Shown here piece after piece: positions 17,455-25,490 of a DNA stretch of 64,000 bases. Each line of letters starts with the position of its first letter. The stretch's first letter is position 1. The translations under genes and the position numbers were made by a program. The notes beneath the pieces are model-generated. The model was not told the origin of the DNA, searched no databases, and worked only from the letters and a program-made list of their open reading frames with translations. This DNA is from Paenibacillus silvae. Lineage in GTDB: Bacteria; Bacillota; Bacilli; Paenibacillales; Paenibacillaceae. Location of the stretch: contig NZ_BMFU01000014.1 of the NCBI RefSeq assembly GCF_014639235.1, forward strand, positions 52,804-116,803, read 5' to 3'.

Positions 17455-17493
17455 AACGTACAAACAGGTGATAACCTGTTGTTTAACGTACAA
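17455..17493. promoter_or_regulatory. Candidate TetR operator
   Basis: Perfect palindrome AACAGGT-gata-ACCTGTT at 17463-17480, flanked by two direct copies of AACGTACAA (17455 and 17485). It lies between the TetR gene and the SDR gene. Assignment to this TetR is inferred from position. Confidence 0.6.
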
Positions 17494-17512
17494 TGGGATA
17501 GACTTTTACTGA

Positions 17513-17542
17513 TTGTATCGAAAAGCTATGACTTATTATACT
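17513..17542 (+). promoter_or_regulatory. Candidate sigma-A promoter of the SDR gene
   Basis: TTGTAT, 18-bp spacer, TATACT, about 70 bp before the SDR start and just downstream of the operator palindrome. Confidence 0.5.
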
Positions 17543-17612
17543 AAGGGTAAGAGATAATGAACATTTGTTTGTTATCTTTGTGAAAACGAATACATCAAAG
17601 GAGGAATACAAC

Positions 17613-18371
17613 ATGAAGCTTCAAGATAAAGTGGCTATTGTCACAGGTGCAGGATCGGGAATGGGGAAAGCTATTGCTACGCTGTATGCGCGAGAAGGGG
17701 CCAAAGTGGTTGTTTCCGATATCAACGAAGAAGCTGCACAGACTGTCGTTCAAGAGATCCGCACAAACGGCGGAGAAGCATCTGTGCTTCTGGCTAACGT
17801 AGCCAAAGAGGAGGATGTACAGCAACTCATTGGTCAAACCGTAAGCAAATATGGTACAGTCGATATTCTGGTCAACAATGCGGGCATTATGGACGGAATG
17901 GAGCCGGCTGCGGATATTACGGATGAGCGATGGGAAAAAGTATTTGCTGTGAATACAACAAGTGTCATGCGTACAACACGCAAAGTATTGCCGATCTTCC
18001 TGGAGAAACAGCAAGGTGTTATTGTGAATATTGCTTCAGCGGGCGGCTTGCACGGTGGACGGGCAGGAGGCGCATATACGGCATCCAAACATGCTGTGGT
18101 GGGCTTTACCAAAAATACAGGATACATGTATGCCGAGCAAGGCATTCGTTGTAATGCCATTGCACCGGGAGCGGTTGCGACCAACATCGGCGCATCTATG
18201 ACGGGCATTAATCCGTTTGGTGCAGGACGACAGCAGCAGGGGATGGCAATCAACCCACGGATAGGAACGAGCGAAGAGATTGCCAAAGTAGCTTTATTCC
18301 TCGGATCGGACGAGTCAAGTTTTGTTAATGGTACCGTAATTACGGCTGACGCCGGCTGGAGTTCTTACTAG
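17613..18371 (+). CDS. Short-chain dehydrogenase/reductase
   Basis: 252 residues of the classical SDR type: cofactor motif TGAGSGMGKAIA near residue 12, NNAG motif, and the catalytic Ser/YTASK set. It is NAD(P)H-dependent; the substrate cannot be named. The ATG at 17613 follows AAAGGAGGAATACAAC. It is controlled probably by the divergent TetR regulator. The stop codon TAG is formed by TA of the gene and the first G of the MITE-like element that follows, so the original 3' end may have been altered by that insertion. Confidence 0.9.
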   Translation: MKLQDKVAIVTGAGSGMGKAIATLYAREGAKVVVSDINEEAAQTVVQEIRTNGGEASVLLANVAKEEDVQQLIGQTVSKYGTVDILVNNAGIMDGMEPAADITDERWEKVFAVNTTSVMRTTRKVLPIFLEKQQGVIVNIASAGGLHGGRAGGAYTASKHAVVGFTKNTGYMYAEQGIRCNAIAPGAVATNIGASMTGINPFGAGRQQQGMAINPRIGTSEEIAKVALFLGSDESSFVNGTVITADAGWSSY

Positions 18372-18530
18372 GGCGTGTCTTGAAACCTGCTGAAGTGCAT
18401 CTTTTACCCCCTTTTCGCCCCCTGCTACGTCACTTTCCCTTGACGTGCCCCGGCACGCCTGCGGGAAACTTCCTTGCTTGGAACAAAAATTCGGCAAAAT
18501 TGGCTATCTTCAGAGTTTTCAGACACGTCC
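18371..18530. mobile_element. MITE-like non-coding element, 160 bp, TA-flanked
   Basis: Imperfect terminal inverted repeats GGGCGTGTCTTGAAA and (inverted) GGACGTGTCTGAAAA bound a 160-bp segment with no coding capacity. TA lies on both sides (18369-18370 and 18531-18532), as expected for a TA-targeting (IS630/Tc1-like) family. An inner hairpin-forming stretch lies near 18436-18465. It abuts the SDR stop codon. No transposase is nearby, so mobilisation would be in trans. Confidence 0.65.
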
Positions 18531-18569
18531 TAAATTGCACGATGGGTCATGAGTCGTAAATATAAGACA

Positions 18570-18604
18570 ACAAAAGAAGCCGTATTATTACGGCTTCTTT
18601 GTCA
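18570..18604. terminator. Bidirectional terminator between SDR and LacI genes
   Basis: Symmetric stem AAAGAAGCCGT / ACGGCTTCTTT with A- and T-rich flanks, placed between convergent genes. Confidence 0.85.
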
Positions 18605-18687
18605 TTCAAATCATCATTCTCTTTATCTTTTGCATGCGCCCAAAGCTTCTTTTTACAGCATTCCAGTTCGGATAAAAGGACACTGGA

Positions 18688-18697
18688 CAAACGTTTG
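18688..18697. promoter_or_regulatory. Distal LacI-type operator candidate
   Basis: The perfect palindrome CAAACGTTTG occurs just past the 3' end of the LacI gene. It matches the cores of the two operators upstream of the importer operon, 1.27 and 1.41 kb away. Confidence 0.45.
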
Positions 18698-18725
18698 CAT
18701 CTTCACGAATGACGAAGTAGAGCGC

Positions 18726-19760
18726 TTAACTCTGCAAAGGCTTGGCCTTCATATACAGAGAGGATTCACGCACGATCAGGCGGTGGGGAATAATAACCGG
18801 GTTCTGAGTGAGAGGTTCATTGCCAAGAATTTTGAGCAAGACCTGAACCGCGGTATAACCCAGTTGATATGTTCCGATATCAATGGAGCTGAGTGGAGGG
18901 GAGGCAAGTTCGGACAAAGCAATATTGTTAAAGCTGACCACGCTGATGTCCTCAGGCACCTGATATCCAAGCTCCGCAAGCGCTCTTAACACACCAAAGG
19001 CCACATTATCATCAATGACCACAATGGCCGTGGGTCTGTCGGGCAGCGACATGAACAGGGACATAGCCCGGAAGCCGCTTTCCTGCAAAAACTCACCCTC
19101 TACGATCCAGTCGTTATTGGCCGTTAGCCCGGATTCATCAAGAGCCTTCCGATATCCTCGCATGCGATCATGCGACAGGGTAACATCCGGTGGCCCGCTT
19201 ACAAATCCGATACGAGTATGTCCCTGCGCAATCAGATGCTGCGTTGCATCATATGCGGTTTGCACATTGTCGTTGTCCACCATCGGTGCATTGGGGTGAG
19301 TTTCACTTCGGCCAATGAGCACAAAAGGAAACTTTTCCTCTTCCAAAAAAGTAATGATCGGATCATCCCGCTTGGAGCCTAGCAGCAAAATACCATCTAC
19401 CCTGCGCCCGTGTACAAGTCGGGAAATCGCCTGTAATTCATCATCAGAAGAAGTCTCCGTAGACAGCAGCAATTCATAGTTGTTGCGAGTCGCGTGAGTA
19501 ATAATGCCGCGCAGAAGCTCTCCGAAGAAATAATTTTGAAAAAGCTCCTCCGCAGGACGGGGCAGCATAATGCCAAGCGTTTGCGTGGTTTTGGATACAA
19601 GGCTTTTTGCCATCATATTGGGATGGTAATTCAGCTCTTTCATAATTTGTTTAACTTTAAGAGATGTCTCCGTACTGATTCGGGGATGACCTGAGATCAC
19701 CCGTGACACTGTAGAAGGGGAAACACCCGCCAGTTTGGCAATATCCTTGATCGTAATCAT
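18726..19760 (-). CDS. LacI-family regulator of the maltodextrin operon
   Basis: 344 residues: LacI helix-turn-helix (ITIKDIAKLAGVSPSTVSRV) and a periplasmic-binding-like effector core. I placed the start at 19760 because AGAAGGGG precedes it and the family begins MITIKDIA; an upstream in-frame ATG adds nine non-family residues. It is divergent from the sugar ABC operon, and CAAACGTTTG palindromes of the type bound by such proteins lie in the shared region. It probably represses the importer until maltodextrin or cyclodextrin is present, in the manner of MalR. Confidence 0.88.
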   Translation of the reverse strand: MITIKDIAKLAGVSPSTVSRVISGHPRISTETSLKVKQIMKELNYHPNMMAKSLVSKTTQTLGIMLPRPAEELFQNYFFGELLRGIITHATRNNYELLLSTETSSDDELQAISRLVHGRRVDGILLLGSKRDDPIITFLEEEKFPFVLIGRSETHPNAPMVDNDNVQTAYDATQHLIAQGHTRIGFVSGPPDVTLSHDRMRGYRKALDESGLTANNDWIVEGEFLQESGFRAMSLFMSLPDRPTAIVVIDDNVAFGVLRALAELGYQVPEDISVVSFNNIALSELASPPLSSIDIGTYQLGYTAVQVLLKILGNEPLTQNPVIIPHRLIVRESSLYMKAKPLQS

Positions 19761-20206
19761 GTCAAAAACCCCTTCTGATTCAATCATTTCAACATTCTCC
19801 TATGGTAATGCAAAGGGTACCAGAAATCAATTGTTAGCTGGCTGATCCAGAATGCAAGCGGAGTAAAATAAAGGAAGAAAGAGTTAGATCAAGCAATCAG
19901 GAAATTACTGTGAACAGAATTCAGGATATGGTTAATTTTGAAGTAATACAGCTTGTGCAAACGTTTGTACAAACAAAGTCTGGTATTGTATGATGTGGAA
20001 TATATTATAGCGCTTACATCATTGTTTTTACACACTTTTTAACTTGTTTACCCTACATATTGGATTTAGAAGTGATCTTGTCTTCCATTTTGAGCAAACG
20101 TTTGTACAATAGTTCACGTGGAGCACATTTCCTGACAATCTACGCCATTTAAAGGGTGAAAAGCGCGAATTTTTGGACCACGCAGAGGGAAAGGGGACAA
20201 TTTTAC
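19761..20206 (+). promoter_or_regulatory. Divergent control region of the maltodextrin operon
   Basis: Holds two near-identical operators: a 20-bp palindrome TTGTGCAAACGTTTGTACAA at 19953-19972, and CAAACGTTTGTACAA at 20095-20109, with cores 137 bp apart. Between them, at 20005-20018, TTATAGCGCTTACA is a one-mismatch cre site on the minus strand (TGTAAGCGCTATAA), suggesting CcpA catabolite repression. No gene is present here. Confidence 0.7.
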
Positions 20207-21499
20207 ATGAGAAAATGGCAAGGGGCAGTATTGTCTATCGGAATGGCGTTTACATTGGCTGCATGCTCTACCGGAGGAGGAGGGGAAGCTTCTTCTCCGG
20301 CAGCCCCGAGTGATAATCCGGAGGGAACGGTTCAATTGACCGCAGAGAACCTTCAGCCGGAAGACGGCGCGACACTGGTGATCTGGGAGGATAAGAATCA
20401 GAGAAGTTTCATTGAGCAGCGAGTCAAAAAGTTTGAAGAAAAATATGGTGTTACCGTCAAAATGGAAGAACTGCCTCCGACCGATCAGGTCACTAAACTG
20501 ACCACCGATGGTCCAGCCGGACTTGCCGCAGATGTGGTCGTATTCCCGCATGACAAGATTGGTAGTGCCTCGGAAGCGGGACTTATTCTGCCCAACGATA
20601 TTTTTGAAGCTGAGACTGCAGCCAATACCAGCGAGAATGCACTGAAAGCCGTGACGTTCAAAGATGTTCTATATGGATATCCGTACAGCGTGGAGACTTA
20701 TGCTCTTTTTTATAACAAAGCATTAGTTCCAGAGGCTCCAAAAAGCTTTGACGAAATTATCGATTTTGCCAAAACGTTCAACAACACCAAATCTAATCAG
20801 TATGCACTGATGTGGGAGCTTCAGCAGTTCTATTACAACTACGCTTTCCTGGCTTCTCAGGGTGGTTATATCTTTGGGGACAACGGCATGGATAGCAGCG
20901 ATCTCGGTTTGAATAACGAAGGAGCCCAGAAGGGCGGGGAATTCCTCCAAAAGCTGAAGGCTGAAGTGCTGCCGCTCAAGATGGGCGATGTAAACTACGA
21001 TATCAAAAAAGGGCTGTTCTCCAGCGGCAAGCTGGCCATGGATATTAACGGACCTTGGACGATTGCTGACTATCGCACCGCCGGAATCGATTTTGGAGTC
21101 GCACCGCTTCCAGCCATTGATGGCAAGCCCATGACCTCCTTCTCGGGTGTTAAAGCCTATTACGTCAATGCATTCACTCAATACCCAAATGCCTCCAAGC
21201 TGCTGGCCGCATTCCTCTCGAACGAAGAAGCCCAGATGGAGAACTTTGATATGAACGGTACTCTTCCAGCGAACAAAAATGTGGCAGCCGATGCGAAAGT
21301 ACAGGAAGACTCGATTAATAAAGCGTTCCTTGAGCAATTCAACAACTCAACACCGATGCCTTCGCTTCCTGCCATGGACAGTGTATGGGGGCCCATAACA
21401 TCAGCCATCACCGATATCTGGGACAGCGGCAAGGACGTGAAGGCTTCTCTCGACAATGCTGTGAAGCAGATTAAGGAGAGCCTGGCAACCGTTCAATAA
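20207..21499 (+). CDS. Maltodextrin/cyclodextrin-binding lipoprotein of an ABC importer
   Basis: 430 residues. A signal peptide ends in a lipobox, LAAC, with Cys20 as the lipidation site, followed by a Gly/Ser/Pro linker and a solute-binding fold of the MalE/MdxE family (ATLVIWEDKNQ near the N-terminus; YPYSVETYALFYNKALVPE in the middle). I took the ATG at 20207 (AAAGGGGACA upstream) and not the earlier in-frame ATG. It captures maltodextrins or cyclodextrins outside the membrane for the two permeases encoded next. No ATPase is encoded here; a shared MsmX-type ATPase is the usual solution. Confidence 0.88.
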   Translation: MRKWQGAVLSIGMAFTLAACSTGGGGEASSPAAPSDNPEGTVQLTAENLQPEDGATLVIWEDKNQRSFIEQRVKKFEEKYGVTVKMEELPPTDQVTKLTTDGPAGLAADVVVFPHDKIGSASEAGLILPNDIFEAETAANTSENALKAVTFKDVLYGYPYSVETYALFYNKALVPEAPKSFDEIIDFAKTFNNTKSNQYALMWELQQFYYNYAFLASQGGYIFGDNGMDSSDLGLNNEGAQKGGEFLQKLKAEVLPLKMGDVNYDIKKGLFSSGKLAMDINGPWTIADYRTAGIDFGVAPLPAIDGKPMTSFSGVKAYYVNAFTQYPNASKLLAAFLSNEEAQMENFDMNGTLPANKNVAADAKVQEDSINKAFLEQFNNSTPMPSLPAMDSVWGPITSAITDIWDSGKDVKASLDNAVKQIKESLATVQ

Positions 21500-21591
21500 C
21501 GAGGGAATAACACTTCATGCAAAACATCAATTTTTAACCAACCTGTGAAAGATTTCAGCAGGATATCCGATGGCAGGAGAGGAGAGAGTAT

Positions 21592-22947
21592 ATGCAACAA
21601 CAGCATGTCCCGGTGTCTGCCCATTCCAACAGGGAGAAGCAGCACCGGATGACAGCGACCATATGCTCCATCATACTGCAGGGTCTGGGACAGTTATACA
21701 ATCGGCAGTGGATTAAAGGTATAGTTCTATTGCTGCTGGAGGGAGCAGGGCTTGCGTACCTGCTTCCGCGGCTGTCCCATGCGGTATGGGGGATATGGAC
21801 ACTGGGTGAAAATACACAGCGTTTTGTCAAAGTGAATGGTTCGACAGTGCTTCAAAAGGGAGATCATTCCATCTTTTTGCTGCTTGACGGAATTATCGTG
21901 TTGCTCGTCTTTTTTTTGTTTGTACTTGTTTATATGCTGAACATTCGGGACGCCTATATGACTGGACTTGCAAGAGAGCAGGGTAAACCAACGCTTGGAG
22001 CCGCGGCGACGATGCGCAATCTGATGGATCGAAACTTTCCGTATCTGTTTTTATCGATCCCGGCCCTGGGTGTGCTGTTCTTTACCATCATGCCCATTCT
22101 GTTCACGGTGACGATTGCATTTACCAACTATTCGGCACCAGACCACATTCCTCCGGCGAAGCTGGTCGATTGGGTCGGATTCAAAACGTTCACCGATCTC
22201 ATTCAGCTCAAATCCTGGAGCCAGACGTTCTACGGCGTACTGACCTGGACGGTCATCTGGGCCGTTTTGGCTACGGTCACTACCTATTTCGGCGGTGTGT
22301 TGGTAGCTTTGCTGATTGAGCAGCAGGGGATCCGTTTCAAAAAGCTGTGGCGTACTATTTTCATTTTGCCGTATGCCATTCCACAAATTATCTCTTTGCT
22401 GCTAATGCGCAACCTCTTCAACGGTCAGTTTGGACCAATCAATACGTATATGAGAGCGTTCGGTCTGGAAGGATTACCATGGCTGACTGATCCGTTCTGG
22501 GCTAAGGTAACCGTCATTGTGGTCAATATGTGGATCGGTATCCCGGTCAGCATGGTGCTGATTTTAGGTGTGCTTACGGCTATTCCGCGTGATCTGTACG
22601 AAGCAGCCGAAGTGGACGGCGCCTCTGCATTCCAGAAATTCCGAATTATTACGATGCCGTTCATTTTGTTTGCAACAACACCGGTGCTGATCATGCAGTT
22701 TGCCGGAAACTTCAACAACTTCAACGTCATCTTCCTGTTAACAAACGGGAACCCGCTTCGCGGCGACTACCAGTACGCGGGGGCTACGGATTTGCTGGTC
22801 ACCTGGCTCTACAAGCTCACACTCGACAATAACAAATTCAACATGGCTTCCGCGGTAGGCATCATCATCTTCCTGATTATCGCTTCCTTCTCCATCTGGA
22901 ACTTCCGCCGCTCCAAATCATTCAAGGAGGAGGACATGATTCAATGA
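21592..22947 (+). CDS. MalF-like sugar ABC permease with N-terminal extension
   Basis: 451 residues. The C-terminal two thirds form a MalF-type permease with the cytoplasmic EAA loop (EAAEVDGASAFQKFRIITMP) that contacts the ATPase. The first 120 residues are an extra membrane module (LQGLGQLYNRQWIKGIVLL) resembling the TM2-type motif; such extensions occur in Gram-positive maltodextrin permeases. Ribosome site AGGAGAGGAGAGAG. It overlaps the next gene by four bases (ATGA). Confidence 0.88.
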   Translation: MQQQHVPVSAHSNREKQHRMTATICSIILQGLGQLYNRQWIKGIVLLLLEGAGLAYLLPRLSHAVWGIWTLGENTQRFVKVNGSTVLQKGDHSIFLLLDGIIVLLVFFLFVLVYMLNIRDAYMTGLAREQGKPTLGAAATMRNLMDRNFPYLFLSIPALGVLFFTIMPILFTVTIAFTNYSAPDHIPPAKLVDWVGFKTFTDLIQLKSWSQTFYGVLTWTVIWAVLATVTTYFGGVLVALLIEQQGIRFKKLWRTIFILPYAIPQIISLLLMRNLFNGQFGPINTYMRAFGLEGLPWLTDPFWAKVTVIVVNMWIGIPVSMVLILGVLTAIPRDLYEAAEVDGASAFQKFRIITMPFILFATTPVLIMQFAGNFNNFNVIFLLTNGNPLRGDYQYAGATDLLVTWLYKLTLDNNKFNMASAVGIIIFLIIASFSIWNFRRSKSFKEEDMIQ

Positions 22948-23780
22948 AAAAACGCAACAATCCGATTCGTTTGACGCTCAGCTACGTGCTTTTAGTGATC
23001 ATTGCTGTTGTATCCATCTATCCGGTGCTGTGGATCTTTCTGTCGTCCCTGCGTCCAGGGGCGGCATTGTTCAGTGAACGTTTATGGCCGGAAAGCTTCA
23101 CGCTGTCCCATTACGGAGAGCTGTTCAACAATCCGTCCTTTATGTACGGCAGATGGTATATGAATACGCTCAAGATCGCCTTCTTTACGATGATTTTCTC
23201 TACATTAATGGTGACGCTGGGCATGTACGCGTTATCCCGGTTCCGTTTTCGGGGGCGCAAAACGATTCTGTCCACGATGCTCATTCTGGGCATGTTTCCA
23301 AGCTTTATGAGCATGATTGCCATCTATATTATTTTGCTGCAAATCAAATTGCTGGACACACATGCTGCGCTTATTCTGGTCTATTCCTCAGGCGCGGTGC
23401 TGGGTGGATTCATCGTCAAAGGTTTCTTTGACACCATTCCGCGCAGCCTGGATGAAGCAGCCCGTATCGATGGTGCAAGCCATCTGCGTGTGTTCACCAG
23501 CATTATCCTGCCGTTATCCAAGCCGATGCTGACGTACGTTGCATTAACGAGCTTCACCGGGGCGTGGATGGATTTTATTTTTGCCCGGCTCGTGCTGCGC
23601 ACCAAGGAGAACTGGACCCTTGCGGTGGGCATGTGGGATCTGGTTAACCGATATCAGGACAGCAACTTCACGATGTTTGCTGCGGGAGCTGTGCTGATTG
23701 CTATTCCGATTACGCTGCTGTTTGTGTTCCTGCAGCGTTTCCTCGTGCAGGGGCTAACCACGGGGGCGTCCAAAGGTTAA
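22944..23780 (+). CDS. MalG-like sugar ABC permease
   Basis: 278 residues with six predicted membrane segments and the EAA loop DEAARIDGASHLRVFTSIIL. It pairs with the upstream MalF-like protein, translationally coupled by ATGA overlap. It ends GASKG, the form usual for MalG-type proteins. Imported cyclodextrins or maltodextrins would feed the intracellular GH13 enzyme at 33162-34934. Confidence 0.9.
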   Translation: MKKRNNPIRLTLSYVLLVIIAVVSIYPVLWIFLSSLRPGAALFSERLWPESFTLSHYGELFNNPSFMYGRWYMNTLKIAFFTMIFSTLMVTLGMYALSRFRFRGRKTILSTMLILGMFPSFMSMIAIYIILLQIKLLDTHAALILVYSSGAVLGGFIVKGFFDTIPRSLDEAARIDGASHLRVFTSIILPLSKPMLTYVALTSFTGAWMDFIFARLVLRTKENWTLAVGMWDLVNRYQDSNFTMFAAGAVLIAIPITLLFVFLQRFLVQGLTTGASKG

Positions 23781-23848
23781 CATCACTCTATGTCTCCAAA
23801 GATTAACATCACTCCATGGCCTCCAAAGGTTAAGGTCAATCTGTGCCG
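23769..23848. repeat. 26-bp tandem repeat, three copies, at the end of the permease gene
   Basis: TCCAAAGGTTAACATCACTC and its extension is repeated three times with growing divergence (starts near 23769, 23795 and 23822). The first copy contains the permease stop codon, so the array looks like duplication of the gene's 3' end. Confidence 0.7.
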
Positions 23849-24019
23849 TCAACAGCACAGCATAGTCAACCGCATTATGGCCGAGATGAGCCACACTTGC
23901 GGCATTTCAACCAGGCACTTCCGCAGCGTCAAGTCTTTATCGGCTGGCTATGCTCCGGAAGTGTCTGCTTTTACATACAGAGACAGGGCTATAATCAAGA
24001 TAAAGGAGGAGCGTGATGT

Positions 24020-25306
24020 ATGGGCATGAACCCTTCCAGTGAGCCTGAGGCTGCAGCCTATCCAGGGGGACGAGCTATGTTGCAAAGCAGTGAGGCTCCC
24101 CAAACCTTGCATGGCAACAAGACGTTTCGCAGAATTCTGTACGGGTATGGCATATCCGTTTTTGGTGACTGCTTTAACGGCATTGCGATCAGTCTGTGGG
24201 TGCTTCAGACAACCGGAAGTGCAAAGAATATGGCTGCTGTACAGATCTGTAATATGGCAGTCAGCTTTTTATTTGGGTCCGTGGCGGGTACGGTAGCCGA
24301 TCGAATGGATCGAAGGAAGCTGATGCTTGCCTCGGATATGTTCCGTGGTGTGATCGCTTTGCTAATTGCGGTTAGCCTGTTCAGTTGGCATGCCCCTTTC
24401 CCTGTGTTGCTGTTATTGCTTTCTCTATCGATGTTCTCGAGTCTGTTTCAAGCACCTGCATTTCATGCTTCCGTTGCGAGCATGGTGGGCAAGGAGCGCA
24501 TCCAGCAGGCCACAGGCACCATTCATCTGGTGGATAACCTGGCTCGTATTAGCGGTTTGGCTGCTGCTGGTGTTGTTGTAGCGGCCTTTGGAGGTTTTTT
24601 TGCCATCCTGATGACGTGTGTAACCTTCCTGTTGTCCGCTGTCTGTGTAATGCTGGCAGGACGTTTTCCACAGGTGATGCGTTCCAGTGGAGATCGGAAG
24701 TCTTTTACCCAGGAGTGGCGCAGTTCATTTGTATACATCTATCGCAGCCCGCTTATCCGTTCCATTGTTTTACTTCATCCGCTGCTGCTGCTCTTTTTCA
24801 TGTCAGCCATGATGCTCATACAGGTGATGGCTGTTAACGTCTGGGAAGCAAATCCGGTTCAATTTGGTTTAATCGAAACATGTATTCCGCTGGGATATAT
24901 GATCGGATCAGGGGTGTTGATTGCTGCGGGGAAAAGGCTGAAACACCGCGGGCGCTGGGTATTTATTGGCTTGCTGGTGTTAGGGCCTGTCTACATGCTT
25001 CTGGCTAATGTATCCTCGCCTCTTCTGGCGTTGCCTCTGATTATGGGTAGTGGTGCTATGTTTGCCTGTTGTACGATGCTGACGCAGATTATGCTGCGCA
25101 CCGCCGTGCCTGATGAGATGCAGGGCAGCGTTTACGGTGTTGTCGGAACCATTACGAGTACAGCCCCGATCATGGGGCTGACAGTAGTCTCAATCTTTGC
25201 GGACCATTGGGGAGCTGTTGCCGTGTTGGAGGGTGTGGGTATGCTGCTGCTTGCCGCGGGGATCATAGCGATGACCACCTTGAAATCCATCCGAACATAC
25301 ACTTAG
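24020..25306 (+). CDS. MFS transporter
   Basis: 428 residues with about twelve membrane segments and the MFS loop motif DRMDRRKLM between segments 2 and 3. The general shape (VFGDCFNGIAISLWVLQTTG) is that of the EntS/multidrug-efflux-like MFS_3 branch. Ribosome site AAAGGAGGAGCG; the ATG at 24020 and one six bases later are both possible. It lies 240 bp after the permease gene and may or may not share its transcript. Substrate unknown; sugar export or drug efflux are both possible. Confidence 0.82.
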   Translation: MGMNPSSEPEAAAYPGGRAMLQSSEAPQTLHGNKTFRRILYGYGISVFGDCFNGIAISLWVLQTTGSAKNMAAVQICNMAVSFLFGSVAGTVADRMDRRKLMLASDMFRGVIALLIAVSLFSWHAPFPVLLLLLSLSMFSSLFQAPAFHASVASMVGKERIQQATGTIHLVDNLARISGLAAAGVVVAAFGGFFAILMTCVTFLLSAVCVMLAGRFPQVMRSSGDRKSFTQEWRSSFVYIYRSPLIRSIVLLHPLLLLFFMSAMMLIQVMAVNVWEANPVQFGLIETCIPLGYMIGSGVLIAAGKRLKHRGRWVFIGLLVLGPVYMLLANVSSPLLALPLIMGSGAMFACCTMLTQIMLRTAVPDEMQGSVYGVVGTITSTAPIMGLTVVSIFADHWGAVAVLEGVGMLLLAAGIIAMTTLKSIRTYT

Positions 25307-25420
25307 ATATACCTGCCATATGAAGATGGGACAGTTCAACACGGATATGACGAAACAGCCGCTGTCACCGGGCTGCTAGCAGAACCCGAACCATACAGTA
25401 AGAATCCGGACCACACAGCA

Positions 25421-25460
25421 AAACCCGGAGCATACGCTCATTCGCGTACTCCGGGTTAGC
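25421..25460. terminator. Bidirectional terminator between MFS and CGTase genes
   Basis: Stem AACCCGGAG-ca-TACGC / GCGTACTCCGGGTT between convergent genes. Just upstream (25381-25420) are two degenerate 20-bp copies of an AGAAYCCGRACCAYACAGYA unit. Confidence 0.8.
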
Positions 25461-25490
25461 TTGTGTATCCATATGGCGCAGCTCTTACTT

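Noticed and set aside
24020..25306. Taking the MFS gene as part of the maltodextrin importer
   Set aside because: A 240-bp gap with a tandem repeat separates it from the permease gene, and its family is not a sugar importer; membership is left open.
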